Positions 24,874 through 38,491 are shown, counted from the stretch's first letter. The stretch: DNA of 64,000 nt from Phallusia mammillata (GCA_003260075.1 QLIY01000738.1:18436-82435); one strand, 5' to 3'. Program-made: numbers and translations. Notes: a model not told the origin generated them from the letters alone.

Positions 24874-27534
24874 GAAGCCAAATTACGTACAAAGACGGCG
24901 AAGAACTATACCAACGGATCACATTTTCAATTTGAAGAGACTTCATCTAAACATACATATGAAGTACAAACTCGAAAATGTAGAAAACCTGTTTTAAAAT
25001 TTGTGTTTCTCAAAACTCACAAGACGGGTGGAACATCATTGCGCTTTATTTTGACGCGAATAATCGAATTCTATAACCAAACAAAGGTAATATTATAACA
25101 CTTTATATTAGTGCAGACTAACACATTTTTGCAGTTGACATATTAGAGGCAATTGTAAGCAATAATGTTTTTGTTCGAGATAAATTGCACTTTTGGGCAA
25201 TGATTTCCATTTTCCACATGTGATTGAAAAAAAATGTTTTTACAGAATGTTGCCATCCATCAGCCTGTCAGATTTATTGGCGGGTACCCCGGACACTTCA
25301 AATGCAAGTTTATGTGGCCGAGAGGTGCGAGTATTGTTGTTAGGCATACACGGTTTGATGCAGTGGAGATGAAGCGATGCTTTCATGCCGCCACAAGGTA
25401 TTTGATGACATTCGCTATGACCAAATAACGTTGCTGAAAAATTAGTTCCCTAAAAATTAGTTGCCTTTTTTTATTGTTTTTCACGGGGTCGAACCAAGGA
25501 CACTCCCGGGAACGATACCAGGTTTTTATGTCTGTATGTGGGTCAGGCGCGCCGGACCATTCGGCCGAGTCCCTGGCCGGAAATACGATTCTTTTTTTCA
25601 CGGGGTTCGAACCCAGGACACTCGCGGGGACGAGTCCCGATCAAGAGCATTTGTGTCTGTTTATTGGTCAGGCGGACCGGACCATTCGGCCAAGTTCCTG
25701 CCCATTAGTTGTCTTATTCGACAAAGAAGTGTTTAAAGAAAACATGGACACGTAAGGGCAAGTGGGGACACGTAGGGGTTTTTTCATTGTATTCGAATCA
25801 GTGTTTCAGGTCTAACTTATGCCTATATTTGAACATAATTACTTAATATCGTAATCTACCATGATAAACGTCCCCTTCCTGATAAGTGTTTTGCCCGCGC
25901 CCATGAACGTCACTATTATTTGAGGAGAGCTCAAAATCTGATGGTCGAGGCTGGTGAGCATCATAGCTAATTCTTTTTAGTTCTAGGGCGTTTAGTAAAA
26001 TAAGGGGCGGTTATAAGCTCGTTTAATGCCTTAGATAACGTATGTGGGCAAAAACTACTTTTTAGATTTTAATCTGAATTTGGTGGTGGAGTAAGAACGT
26101 TCAGATCTAAATTAAAGCTTTTTAAGCCATGAGCGATAGGACCCAATATTCGTGTGTATTTTATGCATTACGCCACAGTTGTAAATCGAGCCGGCCTTTG
26201 GGAGCTCCGTTATAAAAGTAGCCTATGCCGTTGGGTTGACAAAGGTCTCAAATAAGGACTTGACACCTTTTTACCCACACATGCATACACCAAATTAATG
26301 TATGACCAAAATATATCATCCACACTATAGTGTAATATAAAATATTATACAAAACAGCACTTAGGTGCGTGTTTCTGCCTACAGTAAATAGCCTTTATCC
26401 AAAAGGCACCTGCTATACAAATTAACTTCCGAAACGCTTTTATATTTTAGATATTTCACAATTCTGCGCTACCCTTGGTACTCATTCCAGTCAGCATACC
26501 ATTTTTATCTCAAGAAGTTCGAACAAGGACCGTCTTGTAAAGGAATGCCAATTTCTTACGTCAACAAAGGCCAAACATTGGATGTGAATCAATTTTTGCT
26601 CAAATCGGCCCCCCCTTCTTAATAAATCTATTCCATTTTACTTTAGGTAAGTTATAGTTTATTTTTTTGGGGAAACTGCTTATTTTTGGTGAAGCTACTA
26701 ACAGTGCTGAGTTAACCATTAGGCAAAGTATATAGGCACGTGCCTACAGGCCAGTCAAAAATCCAGGCAAAAACTAAAATCTTTATGACAATGATTTTGC
26801 AACACTGATACTTCTAACTTTTTAGTTGGCAACCCTGATTTTCGGGCCACTTACAAAATGTGCCTACAGCCCAGCAGACCCTTAATCCGGCAGTGGCTAC
26901 TAACACCATACCTCTCGCGACACCCGAAAGTGCGTAATTTTCGACAGGTGGTGCAAAAAGCATTTTTTACATTTAAAACGTTATATCTCTGAAAATGCTC
27001 GCGGTTAGGGCTATTCTAACCCAAAAATTTAGTTAGCCTACTAATGTAAAAGTTTAAAAACATATTTCCCAACCCAATCCCTCTTTAGCCGCTAAATAAA
27101 AAATTCAACTCTTTACGCTCCCTTGTAAATGTGAATCTCCCGTGAGGTATGGTGTAGACGCTATACCCTTATTTTCTAAATGTCCCCAAAGTGACGTAGA
27201 CAGCGGATTTTTTTCAGTTTTGGCAAAGGTATCAGACCTAAGACGTAATTTTAACTCGATAAACCTGCTTCGGTTTCGTATATGTCAAGCAAAACTTTGT
27301 CGGCCAACATTAAGGTACAAAAATATACTTTTTATTGCTTTTAACAAATTGTCAAATAACAAATCCAAGATCGTCTGTTGTTGTTTCCTGAGTAACACTG
27401 GATGTACTACCATGTAAGAGATATTCTGATGGCTGCTAATGTTTACCTTTTGCATGAAAAATGCATCTATAATCATGCTTGTTTTGGTTTTGACATCGCA
27501 ATGAACTCCAGTATTTAATATTTACTAAAAATCT

Positions 27535-27589
<55 letters not shown>

Positions 27590-30188
27590 AAAAACATTCG
27601 TATGTTTTAATTATTTTTTGATTTCATTTGGCATGTGTATACGTATTAGTGTTTTCTATAGGTCTTCACAAGTCTCTTTCGTTTCAATAAGCAACCTCCG
27701 CAAACCATTTACTTTGCCTAAACTTTCAGTTTCACCATTAAACATAACAAAAACTATTTTGTAACTAAATATAAGACTACTACACGTAGACATTGATTCC
27801 AATGTCAACGTGTAAATCAGGGGTCGGCAACCTTTTTTGCACTGCGGACCGGTTTTGAAACTAAAATTTTATCGCGGACCGGTCTTCAAAAAACTACAAA
27901 TATATAGCTATAAAAACGCTTAAATTAGTTTATCATACCCGGGATACATGGGCAAAATGTTTTACAGCATTTAACCTGAAAAATTATACGGCCCGGTAAT
28001 ACGAACTCCTCGCGGACCGGTACCGGGCCGCGGACCGGCGGTTGCCGACCAGTGGTGTAAATGACCATTGCAATAATCATAGTTTGACAATTTAAATATA
28101 GTATTACCTCGATTAAAAAATGATAAGTCTCACATGTATTTCTAAAGTGTGTTTAATGTGTGCAACTTTAAAAATAGGGGCAAGGAAACATGGCCAATTT
28201 TTGTCATGTGACGAGCCTTGACCAAAACTAATTTTAATTGAAACAGTACGAGTTTCAGGGCTCAAGAAAAATTAAAAGTATCATGATGAACTTTCGTTGA
28301 CAGGTTTAGAAACTTTCAGGCACATGATTTGGGAATGGACCCTATGTTAAAAAATCAAGCAGAAATTGAACAAAAATTTCAAGCTTTAGACAAAACTATT
28401 GATTTAGTTTTGATTCTTGAATACATGGAAGAGTCGTTAGTTCTTTTAAAGGTAACTGGTAGTATTTTTTTTTAATATTTTCTATTTATTTATTTATGTT
28501 TCTTTTAGGAGCTTTTATGTATTCCTTGGAAGATTTTGGGCGGAATAGTCAAGACTAATCATCGCACGTATACCAGAAAACCTACTTTTTTGACAGAGTT
28601 TCACAAGACTACCTTCGAAAACATGAACAATATTGTAAGTTTCTTTGTTTAATCCAGGGGTGTGCAACCTTTTTCGTCGGTGGGCCATATAACCAATTTC
28701 GGACATCAAGCGAGGGCCACAATTTTTTCATGTACCGTACTTACACGTTTTTTTCCCCTCCTGTTGGTGCGGCTTGCATTATAATATCATGTCGATATTA
28801 TTTCTACACCCCTGCGTTTTGTTTTATTTTGCGTTTAAAATCAACTTTAAAATGTTAGATACAAGTAAGTTTCGTCGTAACACTGCCTTTCACAACAAAG
28901 TAATTGTTTACTAGACAAAGAGGTACATAACGTCACATTCGGTATAGATACACAACAAGCACCCAGTGCCAATAGAAGACCAAAGGTCTGGGTGAATTAA
29001 GTTCCATGCGCTGGTTTAGCTTATTCTTGTTACGTCTAGCAACTTAGAAAATTCCGAAACCTAGCGCGGATTTGTTGTCAAAATGTGCATGTTTACTTGC
29101 TCTGAATCAAAGTGTTGTTGAGGGCCACACTAAACGGCTTGACGGGCCGGATTGTGGCCCGCGGGCTGCGGGTTGCACACCCCTGGTTTAATCCGTAATT
29201 GGAAAGTTTTGGAAACTTCGGTAAAAGGTTTTGCTGATTGTCTTAAATCTTTTAGTGTCACAATCAGAGTTGTAAACGGGCCTAAAACTGGAGCCCGAAC
29301 CCGAAAGTACAAGCCCGAAACCCGGCCCGAACCCGAATCGTTTTTGAGAAGCTCGTTAAGCCCGAAAGTTTGATTGACAGACCTATACATTTGAAGTCTC
29401 AGGAAAGACCAAGACAACAAACACAATAGACAATTCGTCATAAACAAGCCATTTCAGGGCTGTTTGACGTTAGGTCAGGTCAAGCAATTAGCTACTTAAC
29501 TGATTAAATTTATTCATAAAAATACTCACACCGATTGTAAAGTCAGGCCCGTTTTTTCCAAAAAGCCTGGCCCGACTTACAACTCAGGTCATAATAATCC
29601 CATTACAATAAGAGGATACCGAGTCTAGCACAGCACGCTATGTACAAAAATGGTTGTTGATTGCTTGAGAATATACCATATTCATTTCCCCTACAACATA
29701 TTAATAATTACATTGTTTTAACAAAGAATAACATAGGTGTGTATTTCGTCAATTTAAATATCACACACCACAATCTGCCAAAAGTCACACTTTCGAGACA
29801 ATTGGATTTTTTTGGCTAAAATAATGAATGTTTGCATAGTATGGTAATTAGTTAGGGGGGGGGGGGACAATTGGCTTTTTTTGGCTAAAATAATGAATGT
29901 TTGCATAGTATGGTAATTAGTTACACAACACACAAATGTGTTTTTTCTTATTTTTTACAGGACATTGCATTGTATGCGCACTTTAACAAAACGCTTTGGC
30001 AGCGAGTGGATAGTTACGGACGCGAAAAAATGGCGAGAGATGTGCAACGTCTTCGAACTATGACGAAAAGGAGTGTAAAAACCGAGCACTCGACAGGGCA
30101 AGAACAATATGATGAGACGTATGAACAAGCAAAACCATTAATCAAACAATTTATGAGTGAAAACTCAGGGGGTTGCTTTATGCCATAA
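24874..30188 (+). CDS. Galactose-3-O-sulfotransferase family protein (GAL3ST-like), N-terminus missing
   Basis: GAL3ST enzymes transfer sulfate from PAPS to the 3-hydroxyl of galactose on glycolipids or glycans in the Golgi. Exons: 24874-25086, 25246-25397, 26451-26646, 28304-28451, 28509-28634, 29961-30188. The 5'-phosphosulfate loop is FVFLKTHKTGGTSLRF (exon 1); exon 2 has FIGGYPGHF and VVRHTRFDAVEM; exon 3 has the 3'-phosphate motif region YFTILRYP; exon 4 has FRNFQAHDLGMD and LEYMEESLVLLK; the last exon has HFNKTLWQRVDSYGREKMAR. All are collinear with human GAL3ST1. Exon 3 carries seven C at 26609-26615, which shifts the frame to a stop; six C would restore a phase-2 junction into exon 4. 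The visible part is 353 residues against roughly 420-480 in the family; the start codon and membrane anchor exon were not found upstream. Confidence 0.85.
25480..25700. repeat. Tandem pair of reverse tRNA-like repeat units
   Basis: Two units with cacgggg-tcgaaccaaggacac and cacggggttcgaacccagga, each followed by a ggtcagg(c)g and gaccattcggcc block. The reverse complement carries a B box ggttcgaaccc. A related unit is at 32233-32310. Open frames here are not genes. Confidence 0.6.
27537..27587. other. C51 run, probable scaffold gap written as C
   Basis: Fifty-one C inside the third intron of the sulfotransferase gene, with no flanking duplication. A poly-Pro open frame starts in it and is not a gene. 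Confidence 0.75.
27818..28054. mobile_element. hAT-type MITE in sulfotransferase intron
   Basis: Ends caggggtcggcaacc and ggttgccgaccagtg, flanked by perfect 8-bp duplications gtgtaaat (27810-27817 and 28055-28062). Same family as 12881-13112. Confidence 0.9.
28655..29185. mobile_element. hAT-type MITE in sulfotransferase intron
   Basis: Starts caggggtgtgcaacc, ends ggttgcacacccctg, with perfect duplications gtttaatc (28647-28654 and 29186-29193). No transposase frame is left. Confidence 0.92.
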
Positions 30189-31534
30189 GATATTATGAAC
30201 CAAGTCGTTTTAAAATTAAGACAGTGTGTTTAGTGTTATTCGTATTATAGGATCCAGTTTTCTGTTCCAAAACATAATTTTAATTTTCGCGATATAAACC
30301 AAATTAAAGACTTGTGAATTCAACTATTGTGTTTGGCAGGGGCGGCTCGTGCTAGGGTGCTGCGGAGCTGCAGCACCCCCTAGATATTTTCACTTAATAT
30401 TCCTGCCACAACAATACAGATAACTTTCATGATACTTATTTTTTTATTCCTAAGTATAATTTTTATAAGTATAATTTCCGCCTTGATCGGCATTTTTTTC
30501 ATTTTTTCAAAAAAATTTTGGCATTAATATGTTATCTATGGTGGAACTGCAGCTCCAGTTTCATGACGAATCGTGACGTTTCATGACGTTTTGCACTTGT
30601 GCGCATGCGCACTTGGAAAAGCTACATGCCGAAATAGGCGACTGGGTGCTGCGGCTCGCGCAGCTCCACCAATCACGCAGCGTGTGAACCGGCCGCTGTA
30701 GTTGTGTTGTCTGTTCCGGGTCTATATTGTGCTCCAAAACCAAACCCGTTTGCTATATTCTAAGTTCGACAGTGAGTACAGTGAAACAATTTTTTTGACT
30801 TGTTTTAACCGAAACGGTCCCCCAAATTTCTCCAGCGGTTTCCCAAAACGAATAAATAATTCGTTTAAGCAAATATGGCTATTTTTTGGTATTTAAATGA
30901 AACACTTGCGGTCTCTTAAAACTGCTTAGCGGTCACCCAAACCAAACCTTGAAAAAAAAACCTGCCGCTGAACTTTGAACTTTCAAAGGTATGTAAAATC
31001 CATTACATCAAATAAATGCTTCAAGTTCTGTATCTTCAAGTTCTAATTGGGGTTTCCACTGAATGTAAAACACATTTCTCTCGAAAAACATTCGAAGAAT
31101 GAAAATCGTAATGTAGAGAAAGCAGCCCTTCTTCAATATCCAACACACGCCAAAGAAAGTCTATATAAGCGTTTATTTTTGACTGCAATTCTATGGATTT
31201 TTCAGATGCAATAAACAAAAGAGCCCAGCTACTTTACTTAATGTAATTACCTTAAAAATATTTAAAAAGAAATTCACAGAGCTTTCAAGCAGGAAAAGGA
31301 GCGAGCTCCTGTGGGGAATGTGTACGTCAAATAACAAACGAAACTAGTTGATTAAACAAGCGCACAGCTGAGGGGGGGGGGTTTATTTTTGACTGCAATT
31401 CTATGGAATTTTCAGATGCAATAAACAAAAGAGCCCAGCTGCTTTACTTAATGTAATTACCTTAAAAATATTTAAAAATAAATTCACAGAGCTTTCAAGC
31501 AGGAAAACGTCAAATAACAAACGAAACTAGTTGA
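30189..31534. other. Region between the sulfotransferase and phosphodiesterase A (convergent 3' ends)
   Basis: No coding exon seen. It holds the sulfotransferase 3' end, a repeat starting caggggcggctcgtg at about 30338, a fragment of the cggtcccccaaatttctcc repeat at about 30810-30963, and a haplotype duplication (31156-31371 and 31382-31555) around G10 at 31372-31381. Confidence 0.6.
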
Positions 31535-34500
31535 TTAAACAAGCGCACAGCTGACTATAGCCAAAAGTAAAACATAAAAAGACGGTCGCACGTGAGGGGA
31601 ACCACCGGTTGTCAGTTCCATGTAATTTGAAAGTGACCACGGAAAATCAGTGAAGAAACCGTCCACTCCGATTTTAACGAACCTTTCGTATTCCTTATAC
31701 GGATCTGCGCCGTAATCCCATGCCAGGTAGTTGTATTCGTTGCGAAATGTGTAAGGGTGGACCTGAAGACATTATAGTATGTGGTTAATTTTCTGCTGTT
31801 ACCAGCCACACAGAAAAGTTTTAAAATTGTGGTACAAATGTTTCGGGCCATTTTAATTACAGACCTGCAGGTTGCAACTGTTAAAGAAATTAATTCCATT
31901 GCTAATGAAACTGAGCGAGTTAGCTCAACATTTGAGGTTGTTGGTTCTAACCCTGCCTGGACCTCTTTGTGGAGCTATAGCTTAGAGTACACTAACAAAG
32001 GAACTCCACAGAGAAAAGAGGTAAAATTATGTAAGGAATTACATTTGGGGGGGGGGATGCCTGGACCTCTTTGTGGAGCTATAGCTTAGAGTACACTAAC
32101 ATAGGAACTCCACAGAGAAAAGAGGTAAAATTATGTAAGGAATTACATTTGTAAGATTGGTTTTATTGCTATTCTGGTTATAACCTCATCCCAACCCTAA
32201 CCATCAGAATTTGTACAAAAAGAATTTGTTTTTCACGGGGTTCGAACCCAGGACACGAACCCGATCAGGATTTTTATGTCTGTATGTAGGTCAGGCGCTC
32301 ACGCTTTTAAATCTATCGGTTTTTGGAAAAGTTTTTTGATGTGAGTTCTTATACCTTAGTGAAACATTTTTACAGAGAAAAACAATTAAAGAGAAAAAAG
32401 CAGTAAAATACTTCGATGGCGGACTCGTTAAAATCTTCAGGTGTTACCCGCCCTAATTGAGCATGAAAATAAACACTAAACCAGTTAAAACTAGTATTTC
32501 AACGCTTAGTACGTACCTTTAAGCCATGAGCGTGTATCCTTGCAACAAAATCAGTTTCCTCCACAATGTTATCATTCACCACTCTCACTATAGCGTTCTT
32601 AGTTGGACCAATCCCGTAGCAGTACGTGGCAACTTCTGATAGGATGTTGTCAGTCAGGCTTGTGCCAGTTAAGTAAATCAAAGGCAAGGGGGTCTTAGGT
32701 GCCATGTATTGTAAACTTGGTGGGTGAAAAGACTGCAAGAAACAGGGCGAATTTGGGCTTGTGTATCCGTGTTTGGCCAAAGCTTCTAGGAGAATGTCTT
32801 CAAACGTTGTCGTGTGATTGCGGCTCTGCAGAATCCTATTCACAAAAGGCGGACTCTTCGTCTCAGGGTAAATCCCCACAGTCCTGTCGCTGCCTTTGGC
32901 AACCGCTACGTAATCGTCAAAACTTGCTAGGGGAAATTCCCCGTTGTAGGACTGGTCGCGGCGTGAGTTTTGTTGAACCTGTTAAGTGACATTTGTAAGA
33001 CAAACAAAAATGCCCGCGTATAAGGTATTTTTGAATATTTTGCAAGTCCTATAGGAATAAAGTTTTAACATCGATTCGCAAGAAAGCCAAGGAAATGTAA
33101 CTCTGCTCCTACATGCAAACGTGGAAAAAGCAAGTACTAATGATTTCAACTACCCATACGCCATTGTTATCAGTTTTGCACTAGAAGCGCTTAAACATGT
33201 TTCTAATTAAGATGCACGTTGGGTTCTGTCAGAAAGCTGGGATAAAATCTGATCATCCTAATAGTAGATTTGTTTGTTAGTAGATAGGCTACCAAAGCAG
33301 TGGTGGGATTCAGACGGTTCGCACCGGTTCTACAGAAGCATCCCACGAAATTTTATGAGATCAGCGAACCGGTTAGCATTACTGGTTACTGTACCGGTTC
33401 TATAGAACCGTCTGAAATTTTATGAGATCAGCGAACCGGTTAGCATTACTGGTTACTGTCTCAAAATTGACTTTTTGTAGCAGAACCGGCTGAAAAATAT
33501 GACTTTTGTGATAGAACCGAGTGTAACAGAACCGGCTGAAAAATATGACTTATGTGGTAAAACCGGCTGACGAAAAAATTGAATCACGTCACTGCAACAA
33601 AGTATAGATAGACACTTGTAGATATTTTCGCAAAGAATGACGTTTACCTTTCGTAAAGTTTTCAGTTCATCCAATGTAAAGTCAATTGTGAAATAATCCG
33701 TCACACTTCTTCCTTCAACAACGTAAGTTTGAATTCTGTCGTCGAATTCTCTATGTTCGTGGACGTTTGTGGTGGAATTGATTGTAACATCGTGTGTGCA
33801 AACCAACTGCAAGTCCTGACCAAGGCAAAAAGGTGAAAAAACAAAACAATCAGTGAGTATTTAATTCGACAGCTGTTAGCTTGCAGTACTGTTCCTACAT
33901 GCTCAGGCTATGTTATTAAAATAAGATGAAAGAAACTGTTTACAATGTTTTTGTATCAGCCTCCAAATTAAAATTCAACAAGCGGTCAATATAAACCTGC
34001 GCAAAAGAGTATTTTGAGCAGCTAAAAAGGTTTAAAATGTATTTGCAATTAACCCCAAACCAGTCACTTAGCCTCTTGAAGGTTCACGAATATTGGGTGG
34101 AGGAATCCAGGGAGTCGAACCGCTTGTCATATAGGTTCAGGTTCGGTTCGGGTTCACTTGGTTTTGTTTTAAAGGGTTCGGGTTCGGTTCCGGTTTTTGA
34201 AAGTGTTTGTTTTCGGATTCGGCTTTTGTTCCGGTTTGGGCAAATTATCCGGTTTGAACTGGTTTGCGTTTTTTAAACCGGCTCAAACTCTTATTCTTTT
34301 TAATTTAATTCTACCCATCATCTACCTGGCCTTATTAAACTCCAAAAGAATTTTGACTGTGCACTGTTATTTTTGACACGCCCTGTAGTGTTATCTTGCG
34401 TATTGTTTAATGCGTTGTTTTGAAATTAAATCATAAAATATAAAACAGCTGTTCATGTTTTGCTGGTTCAGTTCCGGTTCGGGTCCAACGCCAAACAAAA

Positions 34501-36700
34501 TATGGGGTTCAACTCCGGTTCGGGTTTTTAGAAAATCATAATTTGCGGTTCGGTTATATGCGCATTTTTGTAGAACGGGCACCATCAGCCTGTACACACT
34601 GCAATGACCCAATTACCCGGTTTCCTATTTAAGTTTTGGCCACAAGAAAAAGTTTGCCGAATTTCACAACAAGCTAATCTGTCAATCACGTGCATTAACG
34701 ACCGTCATTGGAAAACTTGTTTTGCAGTCGTCATGGCGACACCGTTGACACATCACGTGACTTAAGGTCAGGCCGAGGATTAAACTATTTCGGGACATCG
34801 CGATCCTGTGTTAGTGACGTCACAATGCCTATTATCGACCGGGTTCGAATCCGGTTGTCGGAATTTGGCACCGGAAAATAAGAAAATCGGTGCGATGAAA
34901 AAAAATCGATTTGCAATTTTTATAATTAACCTGCGATGTTTACGCAAAAAATACACCGGTGCCATAACATTGTCAAAAAATGCTTTCAAAATTGTGTCTC
35001 CATTTTAACAAAAAAAAACTTTTTTGACAATTTCAATAACCATTCGTAAATTACGTCACCGGTTACCTTGGTGAGGGAGACGTCACATTCGATGATGTCA
35101 GCTCCTTGTTCAATTGCTAGTTCGTAAGCAGCAACTGTGTGTTCGGGTCGCATTCCTACAAATAAACTGACGCAAATTGAAAGAGCTGCACGGGTTCGGC
35201 ATAATTGCAGAGTTAAGTAAATATTTACACAGTTGCTTTACACCAGTTTGAAATTAAAAACGCGGTACGTTGATTATTAAGTTAACTGTGCCATAGAGCT
35301 CATATAAACTGTTCTACTAAGTTTGTTTAAAACTACAATATCTTGATACCAAAACCGACGACCTTTTTTAATAAACCGATCGCAAAAACAAAAGTTTCAT
35401 TCAACCCGTAAAGTTTTAATATTTATTCCAGGCTGAAAATCTTTGGCATAAAGTTTCACAACCAAATTAAACGTCATACATTTAATATAGGCCAGTGGTT
35501 CCCAACCGGGGAGGAATTCCTCCCTAGGGAGGAATTTTGTGACTTTAGGGGAGGAATTTAATAAAAACAGTAAAATAAATTTTACTTTGAAAATGTTACA
35601 TTATTATGCCCATTATGATTTGTATCTGGTTCACATTTGGAACCGGTTGTAAAGGATTCTGAAATGGACATCCCTAATTATAAGGTCTACTTCAAATTGC
35701 TATAATTTTTTATGTTATATTTGTTTTTCGTCTTATGGGGAGGAATGGATAGTTCGAAAATGGGCTATCCCTACGAAACACAGATATGTTTTTAAATACA
35801 CAGTACAATGTTTCCAGCAAATTTTGAGTTTTGCACAGTTTTTTGACAATAAAATGTGTTTTGAAGTCCGACAACTTACTTGCATGAATCACGCACGCAC
35901 ACACACACACACACTCTTTTTCAAGGTTTTTTTGATTTTCCGAATTTTCAAAAGCCGGTTTGATGCATCCCATGCTTACTTAAAAGCTTTAAAAGATCTA
36001 GCGCACTCCATGCACAAAACAATATTATAGCTGCTTTCAACCATAATACGATGCGGAAAAGTTGTAAGATATTTGGTGTGGTACAGTCAGCAGATTTTTG
36101 ATAAAAAGTTCAAATTTTACTTAGGCTAGTATTGTAACTGAGTTGTTAAGTAGTAATAATAAAGTTTGCTATTCTTCGAGAACTTGACAATCTTAGTGCT
36201 TTGTTTAACCTAATTTGCAAAACTTATGGAATTATTTTTTACCCGAGCTCCCACGATGAGCAATTATGAGGGGTCTGTCCGTTGGCAATCCATCAAACAC
36301 TCGATCAGCGGAATATACAACGGCGAAAACCGAGAAAAGATAAAACAAACCTGCAACAACAAAACAAAACAGTTTGTTACGTAAATTTACAAATGTGAAA
36401 AGTACATGAATATATGGAATAGGGTTATTTTTGTAAAAACAACTTTCAAACATAGCCTACGTAAAAATTTGAATTAAAACACAATCGTATGGCCTACTGC
36501 GATATGAACATAAAGTGACTCAGTCAAAAATAAAATAGGCTAGAACACTAGCACTTTTTGCTAATAATATAAACATAAATAACAATTGTTAAAAGTTTTG
36601 CTATTGTGGGTGGCTACAATGTGCTAGCTTAAGCATAGGCTACAATATAAATTTGATTATTTTATCAACCATACTAAACTGTTCAAACTTACATTTCATG
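31535..36700 (-). CDS. Secreted GlpQ-type glycerophosphodiester phosphodiesterase A, probably GPI-anchored
   Basis: GDPD enzymes split glycerophosphodiesters into glycerol-3-phosphate and an alcohol. Six exons in perfect phase: 36700-36694, 36350-36243, 35155-35067, 33815-33648, 32978-32517, 31762-31535, giving 353 residues. The start exon codes only seven bases; joined to exon 2 it makes a clean signal peptide, MKCLFYLFSVFAVVYSADR. Catalytic motifs are all present: LIIAHRGSSG, PEHT, IIECDVSLTKD, THD and IYPETKSP, followed by GVDGFFTDFP. The C-terminus ends in TTGGSPHVRP and then a hydrophobic stretch SFYVLLLAIVSCALV, the pattern of a GPI-anchor signal, so an outer cell-surface enzyme is likely. 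It is a tandem paralogue of the gene at 38492-42600. Substrate is unknown. Confidence 0.87.
33298..33594. mobile_element. MITE with cagtggtgggattc ends
   Basis: Starts cagtggtgggattcag and ends gaatcacgtcactg. Flanking octamers taccaaag and caacaaag match at six of eight positions. Related copies: 1608-1735 (disrupted by C10 runs) and 40039-40201. Confidence 0.7.
35885..35914. repeat. CA microsatellite
   Basis: A simple cacgcacgcacacac type run in an intron of phosphodiesterase A. A TA run (about 45707-45721) lies in a MOSPD2 intron. Confidence 0.8.
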
Positions 36701-38491
36701 TTGGAGGCAGCAACAACGAGCAACACATAAGAACCACAGAAAGCAATGCAAAATTTACTTAACTGTGTTTATGGCCTTCGAATGGGCACAAGCGGTCCGA
36801 GAAAAAAGGGCGCAAGTCAATATGGCCGACCTTTTGACTGTTGGTTTGCAGAATGCACACGTCACAAACATTGGGAGCCAACAAATAATGTTTGCTGTGC
36901 AGTTTGGACAGCTTAAACATTGTACCACTAAGTTATAATGTATGTTATCAGTTTTTGGGTGTAACTGATGGTGTTTGCATCAGCTGTTAGGGTTACAGGG
37001 TTACCATTGTTCAGCTTAACAGCTCTTGAGAGTCTGAAAATATTGTTTGGTCGTGGATTTTGTGTAACCATCTGTTGCTAATGAACGGAAACACGGTTAA
37101 AAAGGTTGGAAAAGAAAGACCGCTATTCAAACGGTATTTTGTGATAATATTACTTTAAGTAAGTTCGTTCATTTGATACAGAAGCGTTTCTTCTTTGCGG
37201 TCCACCTGGACTTACCAAAAGTGGCCCTTCATGGTTCAAAGAAAACGACAAAAAAAGACAATTTCAAACCCCCGGTACTGCAAAGTATTTTGAGATAGCG
37301 CCATATTAAACAAATTCATGTACGATGGGAGAACTATAAAAGCCGCTAAAAACGAAATTGCAATACAACAGGCAGCTCGAATCGTTGTGAGCATTCATTG
37401 CCCGCCCACAGAGGGTAAAAATATAACAAACAAAACGTGCTGAATTTTTGCAAAAGATCACCTGCAAAAAAATAGATTTTCTTCCAAAAGGTTTTAAACC
37501 TCCTCATTGGGGAAAAATTCTCCCGCATTAGTGAATGCTGACGTTAAAAATCTGTTTTGACGAGAAAACGACATTCTGGAGAAAACTTGTTTTCACACGC
37601 ATTGAAACAAAACCACGCAAACGAAACGCTCCTAATTGATTTTATCTAGGATGCTAGGAAGGGAAGGAACCAGTAAAGTACGACGCACATAAAAGCCGCT
37701 AAATAAACGGATGTGTAGTAATTTGGTACATTTGATTAGAACCGTAATACTATACACTGACACAGTTTCAACAATGCAAGAACGTACATTGATGTATAAA
37801 TATAAACTTGAATAAAGCAAGCAATCAAGTAGACTTACAGTTACTGACTGTGACGCACTTGAGTAGCGGTTTCCAATCTTCGATTTTTTTAAATACGTAA
37901 GTCATTAAATTTTTGATAATCAAGAGACCTTTGGGAACCACAATGAGAACATATATAATCGCGCAGAACCGAGCAGACCGCTTGCACCAAGCAGTTCAAT
38001 TATTCGTTCCATGACGGTCTGTTTTAGCCGAAGTCATGAGCTTTGGTGACAATAACTGAATGAAGAATTGTAATGCAATTTCATTTGTTAAAAATGACTT
38101 TACATTACTAAGTAGCAACAGGAATACGAAAGTAAGTCGCAACAGTCTGATGAGACTTAAAAAGGACTGCTAAGCACCCAGCACCTACAAGCAACGTACA
38201 GAAATGCATTAAAAGCCTAAACTTTAAGTTACAATGGGCTTAAAATAAGGGGTTAAATCTGACATATTAGGATGCATAAGTTTTAAACTTTTTTAAAAGA
38301 AAAAAAACAACAACATATGTTTAGTACAGAACTGTTAGCACTATTTTGTTGACAAAGCCAGCAGTAAGCAACCAACACTTTGTCTATGCAACGTTGTTTT
38401 TTTCTGGAATTATTTTGGAAAAAGAAAAGTAATCTTATAAGGGAAAATTAAATCTTCGAAAAAGCCTGAAAAAAATTGTGGTTAACCGTAT
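36701..38491. other. Spacer between the two phosphodiesterase genes
   Basis: About 1.8 kb with no supported exon or RNA gene on either strand. It should contain the promoter of phosphodiesterase A and the 3' end of gene B. No clear core promoter motif was seen. Confidence 0.5.

Noticed and set aside
24633-24935. 100-residue frame before the sulfotransferase
   Set aside because: Most of it is transposon-like repeat shared with 47400-47711, and its frame differs from exon 1.
25461-25755. Two overlapping 90-residue frames
   Set aside because: They fall in a tandem tRNA-like repeat and have no family resemblance.
34037-34276. Frame with RFGSGSLGFVLKGSGSV pattern
   Set aside because: Comes from a ggttcgggttc repeat inside an intron of phosphodiesterase A.
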